Positions 21,976-34,020 of a stretch of 62,000 nt of DNA are shown here, piece by piece. The notes beneath the pieces were generated by a model. The model made no database searches, was not told where the DNA came from, and saw only the letters and a program-made list of their open reading frames with translations. Numbering within the stretch: the first letter of the stretch is position 1; each line of letters opens with the position of its first letter. The translations under genes were made by a program, and so were the position numbers. The stretch spans positions 1 through 62,000 of the forward strand of contig CAUYUJ010018736.1 in NCBI GenBank assembly GCA_963575745.1, read 5' to 3'. Origin of the DNA: Prorocentrum cordatum. Lineage: Eukaryota > Sar > Dinophyceae > Prorocentrales > Prorocentraceae.

Positions 21976-22073
21976 TCCCATGGGCGAGACCGCCCCCGCA
22001 CGCGTAAACCGCGTGCTTAAGCGGCCCGGAAGGCGAGATCCTGAGCGCGCGCGGCCCCGAGGCGAGGACCCGG

Positions 22074-22258
22074 GGTTGGCGCTCGCGCGGCCCGGGGGGC
22101 GAGACCCCGGCGCGCGCGTTCGCGGCCCTGCACGCACGGTCAACCGCGTGCGTTAGGCCGCCCCTGCACGCGAGACTCCGGGCGCGCGGGCCCCCGGGGC
22201 GAGAACCCAGGGTTGGCGCTCGCGCGGCCCGGGGGGCGAGACCCCGGGCGCGCGCGTT
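22074..22258 (+). repeat. GC-rich direct repeats in the left leader
   Basis: GGTTGGCGCTCGCGCGGCCC with its continuation occurs at 22074-22120 and 22211-22258. The stretch before 22313 has no convincing gene. Confidence 0.65.
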
Positions 22259-22312
22259 TGGGAAGAGGGGGGGGAGGAAGCAGCAGAGAGGGGAGGGGCA
22301 AGGAAGAAGAAA

Positions 22313-24091
22313 ATGGGAGGGGGGAAAGAAGAGGAGAAAACGGAGGGAGAGAGAGAGAGAGCAGAGGAGACAGAAAACGGGGGGGGAAAGGGGCGGCGGC
22401 GACGACGACGACGAACGCCCCGCGCCGCCGGCTCGCCAGCGCCGCGCCCCGCTCCGCGCGGCCGCTCCCGGGACCCCCGCGCGCGCGCGGGGACGGGGGC
22501 GCGCCGGGCGGGCGGGCGCGGGCGCTTGGGCGGCCGCGGCGCGCGCACACACGCGCGCCCACGCACACACACACACACACATACACGCACGCACGTACGC
22601 GCACAGACCGGATTGGACGGTCGCCCCCAAGGCGGTCGTCTTTTTCTCCCGGGGATGGCGGTCCTTTCCAATCCCATGGGAGACCGTCGTCCTCAGCCCT
22701 GCCACCCCCTTGGCAGGGTGGCGCTAGGCGCAGGCTCTAGGAGCGCATTTCCCTCCCCGACGGCTGGGTTTTCCCCCAGCCGGCCCGGGGGTGTGACGGG
22801 GAATGAGGTAGTACTTGGTGAACTGCCGGTGAGACTGGGTATCCCCCAGTGTCCTTTAAGCTTAGGTAATGTAGGTTTGGGGTTGGTGGCGGGGCCGGGG
22901 GCGGGTCCAGGGGCGGGGCCGGGGCCGGGGCCGGGGCCGGGAACCCAGGGGCCGGGCCCGGGGGGCCAGGGGCCGGGGCCAGGGGCAGGGGCGGGGCCCA
23001 GGACGCAGGGGGGTGCGCGTTGGGAAGGGGAAACGCTCGCGAATTTATCGCGGGCGTTTTCCTGTCCAGCGCGTGATCCCGAGGGCGGCGTTGATTTCTG
23101 TGGAAATGGAAATCCACGCTGGGAGGGGGAAACGCTCGCGATTTTTTCGCGGGGGTTTTCTTGCCCGGCGCGCAGTTTTCCGAGAGACACGGAGGTTTCT
23201 GGAAACGAGCGCTCGGAGGGGGAAACGCTCGTGAAATTTTCGCAGGCATTTTCCTGTCACGCGCCCGTTTCCCGGATTGGCGCGCCGTTTTCTGCAAAAC
23301 CGAATTGTGAGGGGGAAACTAACGCGGATTTTCCGTGCGGGTTTCCTGCTCCGGCGTTTTTATTGGACGGCGGTGGCGGCGGCGGCACCAACGGGCCCGG
23401 AGGCGTCAAAAATCGTTCCCGGGGCGTCAGAAATCGTTCCGGAGGCGTGCGAAAACGGCCCGCGGACGACGGCGAGGAGGAAGAGGAGGAGGACGACGTG
23501 GAGAAAATGGGCGACAGAGGCGTCCAAAACGGATCCCGGGAGGCGTCCAAATGGTTTCCCGGAAGCGTCGAAAACCGGTTGGGGGGAGATGATTTCTATG
23601 AGCGTGTTCTCGCCGGGGAAATTTCCGCGTTCGCTGCTAGCGACGACGAAGGCGACGACGACGTCTGCCGCTTCCCTGTCCGGGTTTCCGCTATAGCCAT
23701 GGCTTTGGCCGAGATGGAGGAGGAGGAGGAGGAGGAGGAGGAGGAGGAGGAGAAGGAGGAGGAGGAGGAGGAGGAGGAGGAGGACGAGGGGGAGGGGGAG
23801 GGGGAGGGAGAGGAGGAGGAGGACGAGGAGGAGGAGGAGAAGAAGGCGGAGGAGGAGGAGGAGGAGGAGGAGGAGGAGGAGAGGGAGGAGGAGGAGGAGG
23901 AGGACGAGGGCGCCGACGACGACGACGACGACGACAACGACGGCGACGACCGGGACCGGGACCGGGACCGGGACCGGGACCGGGACCGGGACCGGGACGC
24001 GGTCGGAGACGGGACGTCGGCGGGGAGCGGTCCCGGTTCTCGGAGGCGGTGCGCGGAGCTCCCGGCGCCGGCCCGGGAGTCGCGCGCATGA
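22313..24091 (+). CDS. Helitron-like N-terminal acidic region
   Basis: Open from ATG 22313 to TGA 24089. High GC makes open frames cheap here, so the true start is uncertain. Evidence for translation is a fourfold repeat around EGETLA.FSR.FSCPAR (23029-23346) whose spacings (99, 93 and 93 bp) all keep frame. The end is an extreme acidic tract of Glu and Asp followed by Arg-Asp repeats (about 23710-24000). The next reading frame (from 24092) is in the same phase, so the TGA may be a mutation, a readthrough site or a true end. Function unknown; acidic tracts of this kind often contact basic proteins. Confidence 0.45.
   Translation: MGGGKEEEKTEGERERAEETENGGGKGRRRRRRRTPRAAGSPAPRPAPRGRSRDPRARAGTGARRAGGRGRLGGRGARTHARPRTHTHTHTRTHVRAQTGLDGRPQGGRLFLPGMAVLSNPMGDRRPQPCHPLGRVALGAGSRSAFPSPTAGFSPSRPGGVTGNEVVLGELPVRLGIPQCPLSLGNVGLGLVAGPGAGPGAGPGPGPGPGTQGPGPGGQGPGPGAGAGPRTQGGARWEGETLANLSRAFSCPARDPEGGVDFCGNGNPRWEGETLAIFSRGFSCPARSFPRDTEVSGNERSEGETLVKFSQAFSCHAPVSRIGAPFSAKPNCEGETNADFPCGFPAPAFLLDGGGGGGTNGPGGVKNRSRGVRNRSGGVRKRPADDGEEEEEEDDVEKMGDRGVQNGSREASKWFPGSVENRLGGDDFYERVLAGEISAFAASDDEGDDDVCRFPVRVSAIAMALAEMEEEEEEEEEEEEKEEEEEEEEEDEGEGEGEGEEEEDEEEEEKKAEEEEEEEEEEEREEEEEEDEGADDDDDDDNDGDDRDRDRDRDRDRDRDRDAVGDGTSAGSGPGSRRRCAELPAPARESRA
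22876..23005 (+). repeat. GGGGCC-rich G-quadruplex-prone tract
   Basis: Repeated runs of three to five G on the + strand, including three or more GGGGCC in a row. Such DNA and its RNA readily form G-quadruplexes. It may hinder polymerases and assembly. Confidence 0.7.
23029..23346 (+). repeat. Four palindromic 93-99 bp repeats
   Basis: Palindrome cores start at 23029, 23128, 23221 and 23314. The first is best: GGAAACGCTCGCGA, five bases, then TCGCGGGCGTTTTCC. Later copies have decayed arms. They encode the repeated peptide of the N-terminal region. Confidence 0.7.
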
Positions 24092-27000
24092 GATGACCGG
24101 GTGGAGGAGTGTTTGCGCGCAGAGCGCGGCGTGATCCACGAGGAGGTCGTCGAAGATTCCGCGTTGGAGGCGGCGGAGCGCGAGCAGAAATCGCTCTGGA
24201 AAGCGTGCCGCGCGTCGTGCCGGCGGGTTCGGTGTGCGCGGCGGGAGGCGGAGTGGGCGCGGCGGACGGAGGCGGCGGCCGAGCGGAACGAGCAGCTTGC
24301 ACACCGTGTGCTGCTCCCTGTCGTGCCGCGCCCCTTGTTGCGCGATGCGTCGCCAGAGCGGGCTTCGTCTGGGCGCAGCGCGCGGGGGGCGGCTCGCAAC
24401 AACGGGCGATTGGAGCAGTTCCTGACCGCGCGCGCGGCCCGTGCCGTCGACCCGGACGAGCCGCCGGCGCGCGCCCCCCGCGCCGCCGCCGCCGCGCCTG
24501 CGCCCGACGCGTCGTCGTGGACCGTGGGCGACGCGGCCCTGCGCGCAGCTTGCGTTCTGGTCGCTCTCGGCGTGTGCCCACCACAGGAAGACAGCAGAGT
24601 GGTCATGACCAGGAAGATCGCGGCGGCGCGCTGGTGGCGGCAGCGGGATGTGTTCGCGCGGGAGCTCCCGGACGCGCCCGAGCTGGCCGATCGTGCAGCC
24701 GCTGTCGTCACCGCCAGGTGGTTCTGCTGCGCGCTCTACGGGCTCTCGGCGCGGACGTGCGGCGGCCGCCGCGTCTGTGCGCGCCGGTTCTCGCTGGGCG
24801 TCGGGATTGGCGGAGCGAGGTGCCGGGCTGCGCGGGAGTCCAAGGTCTTCGTCGGGGACATGGCCGTGCGCGCTGCCTGCGCCATGATCGATCTCGGAGC
24901 GTGTCCGGCGGGGCTCAGCGGGGCGACGCAAGACGGCGCCGTGCCCATGTCTGCGGGTGCATTCGGTGCCGCGCGCCCGCTGCGCCCACGGCCGCGCGGC
25001 GGACGCGGGCGGGGGAACCGCCGCGCGCGCGCCAGTTCTCCCGTCGAGTGGCGTGGGAAGTGCCTGCAGAGCGCAGTGGCTGAGCTCGTGGGGGGCGACG
25101 CCGCGGGGCATTTCGGCCGCGCGTGCCAGAACCACGAGGGTTCGGGCGCTTGTGGGTCGCTGGTGGAGCGCTGGAATCTTGAGGTCGTGGTCCAGCACTT
25201 GCGCTCCCGCTTCCTGCACGTGCGCGTGTTCTCTGCGGAATCTTTGGAAGCGTTCGGAGCGCAGGAGGGAGGGCGCGTGGCGTGGTCACTGGGGCACGCG
25301 ACGGGTTTCTGCGCTGGTGCTCTGCTGTGGCTTGACGGCGGCCATGTGTGCGCGGTGGAGGAGTCCGCGGGTTCTGGTGACGTGGAGTGGGGGGAAGCCG
25401 AGAGCGCGCCGTGGTGTCGCGTCGTCGCTCACGGGCGTTCTAGCTCGGCGTCGCGGTCGCCGCGCGCGGGTGCGGGGCGTGGCGCGCTGCGGGGCGGAGC
25501 GCCGAAGCGCCGTGCGGAGCAGGGTGCCGCAGGGGCGCCGGGGGCGCGCGGGGGCGCGCGCGACGGAGTGGACGCGGGGGCGTTGGCGCGGATGACCCGG
25601 AATCAGTTGCATGAGCTGGCAACGCGATTGCGGGCGGAGGGCGACGAAGACGCGCCTTCCTCTCGGCAATGGGATGTTCATCAGCAGAAGCGGGTGCGAT
25701 TGGAGGCCGATGCGCACAGGGCCGCGCTCGCGGCGCACCTGGGCATCGCCATGAGCGGTGTGCAGCATGCTGGCGCGGAGGCGCGATCGCGGGACCATTC
25801 CGAGGAGATGCTGGCCGAGTTGGCGAGGCACGTGGCTGAGCACGATTGCGTTCCGTCGCAGAAGGAGTCCGCGCTGGGGACATGGGTCCAAAACGTCAGC
25901 AAAGGCCAGAACGTGCTGACCCCCGAGCGGCGCGCGCGGTTCGACGGGCTAGTGAACCGGCGGGAGGAGAGGCGCGCGCGCGCCCGCGCGATGCTGGACC
26001 GCATCGAGGAGCACGTGGAGGTGCTCGACGAACTGCCGAAGCGGGGGGCGGAGGACGAGGAGGAGGCGAAGCTTGCGCGGTGGATCAATAATGTCAGCAC
26101 TGGCCACCACGAGCTGGACGTGGACAACCAGGAGAGGTTCGATAAGCTGGTGAACAGGCACGCGTGGCAGCGGCGGACGGCGCGGGAGCGCGTGCTCGAG
26201 GTGAAGGCGTTCGTGGAGAGGCACGGGCGAGGGCCGCAGCGCTTCGGTCACGACGACGATCCGCAGGAGCATCTGCTCGCGCGTTGGGTGGAGCACGTCC
26301 GAGCGCGTGGCGTCGAGGGCCTGGATGAGGGCTGGCGCGCGCAGCTGGAGGCGGCTCTGGACGCGGATCTCATCCAGGTCCAGGCGCTGGAGGCGTGGTG
26401 CGAGGAGCACCAGAGGATGCCGGTGGAGAAGGCGGAGGATGACGAGGAGCGCAGGCTGGCAAATTTCATCGCGAACCACGAGCGGAAGGGCCGCGCGGCG
26501 TCCTTCAACGCGCCCGCGACCTTCGACGCGCTGCGGCAGAAGTACGCGCAGGCGGCCGCCGCGCGGCGCGATGCCGAGAGCAGGGAGGCGGAGGCGCGGG
26601 CGCTCGAGGCGCGGCGGCAGGAGCTGCTGCATCGCGCGGCCGAGGATGAGGCGGAGGCTTTCGGCGAGGAGGAGGAGGAGCAGGAGGAGGAGGAGGACCC
26701 GGCCGACTGCCTCGCGGAGGAGCGGCGCGCGGAGGTCACGGCGGATATGTTCGCTAGGTTCCAGAGGGCAGACAGGGCGCTGGCTCGGCGGGTGAAGACC
26801 GCGCTCGTGGGCGCCCTGCTGGAGCACGTGGACGCGCTGCAGGGCGCCCCGCTCGGGCTCGACGTCTTCGTTGCCTTGGCGAAAGACAGGCGGGTCCGCG
26901 AAGCCATGGCCGCCCCGGCGGCCGAAGAGCCGCGCCGCGAGGCGCTCGGGGAGGAGGATGAGGAGGAGGAAGAAGAGGAGCAGGAGGAAGAGGACCAGGG

Positions 27001-30000
27001 TGAGGAGGAGCAGGAGCAGGAGGAGCAGGAACAGGAGCAGGGCGACGAGGAGCGGAGGGAGCAGGAGGAGGGGGACGCAGAGATGGCGGACGCGGAGGAG
27101 GAGCCGCGGGGCATGGCGGACGAGGAGGAGCTCCCCACGGGCATCGACGAGGAGCACGAGGATTTCGTGCGGTACGTGCTGGCGACCTGCATGCTGTCGT
27201 ATGTGCCCGTCGCGCCCAGGTTCTTCGCGGGGGAGGCCCCGGACGCGGAGCTGCAGCGGCAGGTGGCGGAGCTGGAGCGGCTGCGGGACGTCGCCCTGGG
27301 GCTCGACGCGGCCACGGCGCAGGACAACGTGGCGCGGTCGCAGGCGATCCGGCGCCTGCGCAAGGCCGACCCCGAGCTGCTGCGCCGCACGCCCGTGTCC
27401 AATTCGGACGTGCGGGAGCCCTGGGAGCAGTGGCAGCGCTTGCTCCAACGGCTCGAGCAGGAGGGCGTGGAGCGCGAGGTCTGGGTCTGCTGCCGTCGCG
27501 AGTCGCTGCGCTGGCGCGCGCCGCTCCGCGACAACGGCAAGCCGGGGCCTGTCCGCGCGCCGCTGCTGCCGTCGTTGGACGCCGCCGGGGGCGAGGTCTG
27601 GAGGCCGGGGGAGGTGCGCGAGGCGACGCGCCAGGCGCGGTACGCAGAGCAGGCGCGGCTGGACGGCGCTCCTGGCGCCCCGGTGCACGGCAGCGTGCTC
27701 CTGCGCCTGCCCTCCGATTTCCTCTGCTACAAGTGCCAGCAGGATTTCGAGAGCGCGCGGGAGCTGACCGACGGAGAGGTCGATGGTTGGTGTAAGAGGT
27801 TGCATTTCGCGCCGAAGAAGCTGCCTAGCCAGGCGGTGATGAAGCGCGAGGCGGTGGAGGCGGAGCGCGCCCGCGCCAGGAAGCGCGCGCAGGCGGCCCA
27901 GTGCGCGGCGAGGGGGGAGAACGGATTCGCTGAGTTCCGTGGTCTGCTGCTGGAGGACGAGTGCTTCCACCAGGACAACTGCGAAGCGAGCGTGCAGCTG
28001 GACCAGCGACACGCTCTGGAGCCGTGGTACCAGCGCGCGGGGCCCGACGGGAGCAGGCTGGCGCCCTGGCCGCGCGTCTTCGGTATCCCGAAAGCGTGGG
28101 CCGGCCCTGGCCGTGCGTTCTTCTCCGAGGCCGTGGAGTCGGGTTTCGACGCCGACACGTTCCCCCAGGGGCGGCGCGGCTACTACACGGGCGAGCCGGG
28201 CGACGTGCCCGCGGAGCTCTGGCTGTTGCGGGCCTGGTGCCGCGCGCGCGGCGGCGTCGCTCGCATGGGCGACGCCCTGGCCGCGCGCTTGCAGCAGCTC
28301 GAGGGCGACCGCGACATTATGTACAGGGTGGACGCCGCGGAGGGCGCGCGGCGGTCCCCGAGTGGCGACCTGAAGCCGCCCGTGTACTTGGCGGACCTGA
28401 AGCCGCAGGCGATCCCCGAGTGGCCCGTCTGGCAGCAGCTCCTCAAGCTGAAGCCTCAGGCGGCGCGGCAGGTGGCGGCTTTCGTGCGCCGGGAGCGGGC
28501 GGGCGTGGGCTTGACGTGGAACCTCGCCGCGGGGCACTGGGACCTGGACCAGCAGCGCCTGCTCGCTGCGCTCGAGAGGGATCCCGCGTTGCTCGCCGCG
28601 GTGGAGAAGGACGCGGCGCTTACAGACACGGACAGGCGCGCTCTGATTGCCCTCGACGATTTCCGCGCCCGTCGCGGCGGTGTCTGGCCGGACGCGTTCG
28701 CCGATCGGCGCGGGGAGCCCGATTTCAAGGAAGCGAAGCTCGCGCGGGGTGTTGCAAGTGCGGCGCAGAAGTATTCGCAGGAATTCGTACGCATCTGGTT
28801 GGACCGGACATGCAGCGAATGGCTGCGGCTGGCGGGGTGCGGGGATGAGGTGGTGGGAGGAGGGGCCGGCGGCGACGACTCTTCCGGGGGCGGCGGCGGC
28901 GGCGGCGGCGGGTCTTCTTCGGGCAGCGGTGCGAACGGTGGACCAGCGTCGGGGTCGGGCTCTGGTGCGCAGGGGCCGGGCGACGGTGGCGCGGCCTGCG
29001 ACGGCGACGGGCGCGCGGGCGGGGGCGCTGGTCGGCTGCTCGGCGGCGGGCCCAAGAGGCCAGCTCCCGAGGGCCCAGGGCCGCGGACTCGCGGCGCGGC
29101 GAGAAGGGACCAGGAGCGGTTGCAGCAGGAGCGGCTGCGGAAGGAAGAGGAGGAGCGTCTCAGAGGGAAGACAGTGAAGGCAGGGGACGTGGAGGTGAAC
29201 GTGGCTCTGGATGACCCCCACGTGAGCGAGGAGGGCACCCTGCCGGCCTGGCTCCTGGACCCCGCGCCGTGCGTCGCTGGCAGGTGCGTCGCGCGCGTCT
29301 GGCACGCGTACCAGGGCGTGCACGTGCTCGGGCAGTGCCGGCATTCTTGCAAAGGCGAAGGGCAGTTCTGTGGGAGCCACGGCAGACCCGAGCAGCGACC
29401 TTTTGGGGAGTGGGACCCGGACCAGCGCCACAGCTCCCTGACGCGCGAGTGCCCGGAACGGTATGGCTTGGCCGTGAAGGAGGCGCGGAAGCGCGAGACG
29501 CAGGCCGGCGGCGCCCCGCCCGCGCCGACCCCGGCCATCGCTGCCGCTCGCAAGGCGCGCGTGCCCAGGCTCCAGCCCGAGTATGTGGCCCTCCCGTGTG
29601 GCGAGCGCCACCCTCTGCGGGCATTTAAAGAGGCCCGGGAGGCTCTCCCGCCGTTCCCGTGCCGCCTCTGCGACAAGAACTTCGGCGCGCATGCCGGCTT
29701 CATGACGCACGTGCGCGAAAAGCACCACGGGTGGCCGGAGTATAGGAAGCGCCTGTTCTACCTGGCCGAGCAGTGGCCCCAGCAGGCTGATGACGTGCGG
29801 CCCGTGAGGCCCCAGGAGTGGCGGCAGTGCGTGGAGGCCTTCTCTGAGCACCTCGTCACGGGGTCTCACGAGTGGCCAGCCTGCGCAGCGCCCGCCGACG
29901 CGGGGGAGGCCGCCGCCGCCGCTGCCGCGCCGGACGCGCCGCGCGCCTGGTGGAAGCCGCCAGGCGCGGACGGGGCCGTGCCGCCCGCGGGCGTGGACAT

Positions 30001-30300
30001 GCCGCCCGTGGACTTGGACGCGCTGGGCGCTGCGCCGGCGGCGTCGGACGTCGAGGGGCCCGAGCCCGGGCAGAGTCGCCGCGCCGTGCGCTCGAGGGTC
30101 GCCTGCTGCGTCTGCGCTCGTCTCCACTGGGCGGACGAGCTGCAGCGCGTGCACTTCTGGCAGCAGCCGGACGGCGCCGGGGAGCGTTCGCTGCTCTGCG
30201 ACCAGGTGCCGAAGCCGCCCGCGCGCGCCGAGCTCGAGGCGGCGAGGGGAGAGGCATCCGAGGCCGCGGGCGCGCAGGCGCAGGCCATGCGCCTGACGCA
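24092..30300 (+). CDS. Helitron-like region 2: HA-like repeats and zinc fingers
   Basis: About 2,070 codons in one frame; no convincing start, so it probably continues from upstream. Residues are counted from 24101. A region at about 315-425 has GKCLQSAVAEL and later GGHVCAVE, which could be a papain-like Cys/His pair (weak). Four tandem modules of about 60 residues (about 569-830) show the pattern HG..P......LA.W....L, as in helicase-associated domains. Two Glu-rich tracts follow (near 860 and 950-1000). A Ser/Gly-rich linker lies near 1590-1640. A Cys/His motif RCVARVWHAYQG...GQC...FCGSH is at about 1727. A C2H2 finger CRLCDKNFGAHAGFMTHVREKH is near 1855. The frame moves by -1 near 30300. 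Confidence 0.6.
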
Positions 30301-33300
30301 GCGGCAGCGCGCCACGCGCTGCTGGACCCGGCACGGTACCACGCTCGGTGGCGCTTCGTGCGCGAGGGCCCCAACGGCGTCGAGCGCCCGGGCGGCATCC
30401 CCCTCGAGGAGCTGGAGGCGTCCGCAGTGCGCGACCCTGGCCCAGACGGGAAGCTGTGGCTCTTGCACAAGAAGTGCTTCAATATTGACAGGCGCCAGTC
30501 AGACGGGGTGCTCGTGGCCGACGCGAAGCAGAAGGTGCCCATCTGCGCAGGGTGTCACGGCGCGCTCTCCAAGAGGTTGCCCACGATGCCGCCCTGCGCG
30601 CTGGCCAACGATCTCTGGATCGGTCGGCTGCCACCGCCGCTGCGGAATCTCACGCTGGGCGCGAAGCTTCTGCTGCCCATCGCGCGGGGCATCGTGCGGC
30701 GGTTCAACTGCAAGGCCGACTCTGGTGAGTGGGCTCCGATCGACCAGAAGATCAAGGCGTACGTGGGGAACTTCGTGGCGTTCCCGCAGGCGGACGGCGG
30801 CCGGCAGGTGCTGTCGCTGCCGCCGCGGGAGAGCGACCTCGTCGAGTTCGTGCAGATTGTCTTCGCGGGGTCCGACCCCGCCACCCTGCAGAAGGCGCTA
30901 TTGGAGGAGCTCGGCGTGCCCCTCGCCGATTTCAAGCGCGCTTACGAGTACCTCCGCGACACGAACGAGCAGTATGCCGCGGTGCGGTGGGACGAAGAGG
31001 CCGCGCAAAATTTTGCGGACCCCGAGGGCGACGGCGATGGCGACGGCTCCTCGCTCCTGGGCCTGCCTCGCTGTCTCGCGGCGTGCGTGGCCGTGGGGGG
31101 TAAGGGCGGCGACGCTCGCCAGGAGGGCCCGGCCGATGCCGTGCAGCCCGGCGCGGGCTCGGCCCCGCCGAAGCGGACGAGTGCAGGCGCTGCGAGCGCG
31201 GAGGGCGAAGCGAACGCGGCGGCTGACGGCGGGGGCGAGGCAGGGGGCGGGGGCGGGGATCCCACCGGTGAGGACGCGGCTGGCGCTGGCGGGGAGGACT
31301 CAGAGGGCGACGAGGGCGAGGCTGGTGAGGGAGAGGGCGGCGAGGGTGTCGAGAAGGGCGAGTACTGCGCCGCCGTCGCGGACGCCGACATGCTGGCCGA
31401 TCTGGACAAGCAGTGGCAGAACGTGCACCTCAGCCTCCAGAAGGCGGAGGTGATTGCGCGCGAGAAGAGCGAGGTGGAGGCACGGACGCGGCAGTTCCCC
31501 GGCATGGAGAATTTCCAGGACCGAGATCTCGACCAGCGCTTGGCGGAGGCCGCGGAAGAGGCCCACAGGGCTGCGAAGGCGCTCACCAAGTGCAAGAAGG
31601 AGGCACTCACGAAGAAGCTGGAGCAGACGGAGCAGAAGATTCAGGCCACGCGGTCTCCTCCGGGAGTTGCCGGGAAGCGCGCGGCCGGTGGCGGCGGCGG
31701 CGGCGGCGGCGGCGCGCCGGCCGGGGGCGCTGAGGGCGGGCCGGCGAGGCGCGCGGTGCGGGTCGTCGTGCCCACTGGAACCGAGCCTGTCAGCATGTTC
31801 TCCCCCGGTTTCTGGAGTGCTTTCGACCCCGTCGCGTTTCCCTACGGCGACGGCGTCTTCGGACTCGAGAGGGAGGCGAAGTTGACGTACGACGAGTGGT
31901 GCAGGTGCCTCATGGCTCGCGAGGAGCTCGAGTACGAGGTATCCGACGACGTCCCTGCGCCCGACGCTGCGCGGGCGCCCGCGCCCGACGCTGCGCGGGC
32001 GCCCGCCGCGTCTGAGTCGCCCGTGCCGCGCTGGCGTCGCCGCGCTGACCTGCTCACGGCCCAGTATTGCCTCTGGCGCAGAAAGGCTATCATTCAGTCG
32101 GCTAGGTTATTCGTGCGCAAGCAGCGTCTGGGGGAAAGCATCGCGGACCTCGCCGCACTGACGCCGGAGGATCTGGCGCAGGTCGTGGCCGTGCTCGGAA
32201 GGGGGGCGGGCATCAAGCAGGCCCTGAGCCTCGAGGGCGTGCCCCGGAACGTCAAGAGCGCGCTGCGCAGCATGCTGCTCAGCAACCGTGATGTCGTCGG
32301 GTCCGACGCGCACCGGACCACGCTGCGGCACATCAGTACCAGCTACACCCGGCTCTTCGGGCCGCCCCTGGTGTTCACGACGCCGAACATCGCGGACACT
32401 CGGAATCTGATGGTGTCCCTGATGTACGAGGGCGCCTCCGTACAGCGATGGCGGCTGCTGGAGGAGACTGCTCCTGTGATGCCCTCAACGCGGGACATGC
32501 TGCGGCGGGTGGCCGCTGACCCGGTGTCGCAGGCCATGGTCACGAACCTCATGCTGGAACTGTTCCTGGAGCATGTCGTCGGCGTCACGCCGCAGCGCGG
32601 GGCCACGGGCGTTTCCGACGGCGTGGCCGCCACGGGGGCGTGTGGAGCGTTCGGGCTCGTCCGCGCGTTCTTCGGACCCGTGGAGTCGCAGGGGCGCGGC
32701 GGCATCCATCCGCACATCCACCTGTGGCGCCTGCACCCGATGACCGGCGCGTTCCTCGCGAAGCTGCGCGCGGGGGACGTCGAAGGCCTCGAGGAGCGTC
32801 TGAGGAGGTGGAGGGAGGCCGTGCTCGCCAGGGTCGGCAGCGTGCAGTTCGACGCGGCGGAGGAGGTGGGCCGGCAGCTGGGCTTGGACGGGCCGGACCG
32901 TCTGCCGCCGCTTCCGCTCGGCCCGCGGGATCGACGTCTCGCGTTCGCGGACGGGAAGCGAGAGGAGAGCGACCTCCAATTGAAGTGCGATACCATCGCT
33001 GGCGCCTCGCGTCGTCAGCTCGGGAAGTTGTGCAAGAGGGCGTACGAAGAGGGCCGCCGCTCCGTCCGTGCTGACAACCAACTGTCCACAGAAGAGCTGC
33101 GGAATCAGGTTGCGGCCATGATGAACGTCGATCTCGTGGAGGAGCGGGCGATGCTGGAGCAGCAGCCCGCAATAGAGGGTCCGCTCCGGCAGCGCCCGTT
33201 CGCGCCGCTGGCAGATCCAGAGCCCGATCCCCATGAGCAGCGGGCACAGTACCCGGCGGTATTTGGAGAGCCTCTCACGGGTGCGCACGTGACGCTGCAG

Positions 33301-34020
33301 CCGCAGTACCGCCGCAAGCCTGCGTACCGCGTGGTGCGCGCGGACGGCGCCGCGGCCATGCACTTTGCTGAGTGCCCGGGGGATGAGGCGCGGACCTGGG
33401 CGCGCTGCTTCGCGCGGGACGCGCGCAAGTGTATCATCCGTGGCCACCTGCACAGGTGCGGCCCCACGTGCTGGAAGCACAAGACGAACGACGATGTGCC
33501 TCAGCACTGCAAGGTGTGCCGGCTCGGCTTCTACCACGAGTACGAGACTGCGGTCTACAGCCACCCGTCCAGGAAGCGTCCTGCCGCCTCCTTCGTCTGG
33601 CGGCGCCTGCGCAAGGGGAAGGATTTGGTGCTTCCGGAAGATGCGAAGGTTCAGTACGCGTGCGGTCCGTTGGAGGAGGGGGAGTGGAACCCTCCTGGCG
33701 AGCGCCTGGATCTGGACGACGTTCCGGCTGAAGGCTACGGCCCGTGGCCGCACCGCTGCAACCGGTACGGCAGAGCTGGTCGCGTCGACGTGGTGCGGTA
33801 CCACCCGTACCACGGGAGCACGAACCCTGTGGGCCAGGTGTGTCTGCGGAGCAACCTGGACGTCCAGTGCCTGGACCGCGTGGTGCTCGACCTGCCGGGC
33901 GACGACAGCGTCGGGGGCGCGCCCGCCAGCGACCCTGTTGTGCCGCCGCCTCCGGAGCCCGGTGCGTTCGCCGAGCCTGTCGGCGAGGCATCGGACGCGC
34001 TGGCTGGCGCCGGGACTGGC
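30301..34020 (+). CDS. Helitron-like region 3: DUF6570-like domain and HUH Rep
   Basis: Initiates rolling-circle transposition by nicking DNA. First comes a DUF6570-like stretch with CAGCHGALSK, ALANDLWIGRLPPPL and YVGNFVAFPQ (about 30540-30800). An Asp/Glu/Gly-rich linker and a coiled coil follow (31380-31660). The Helitron-type N-terminal domain starts near VFTTPNIADTRNLMV (32370). The HUH motif is GRGGIHPHIHLW (HPHIH at 32707-32721), after FFGPVESQ. A Cys/His cluster HLHRCGPTCWKHK...CKVCRLGF (about 33440-33530) and NPVGQVCLRSNLDVQ (33825) are typical of Helitron Rep proteins. The frame moves by -1 within Gly/Ala-rich sequence near 34020. Confidence 0.8.

Noticed and set aside
23360-25219. 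Long minus-strand open frames over the Helitron-like element (for example 23360-25219 and 25949-30334)
   Set aside because: High GC removes stops in several frames. The + strand carries recognisable domains; the minus-strand peptides are Arg/Pro/Leu-rich shadows.
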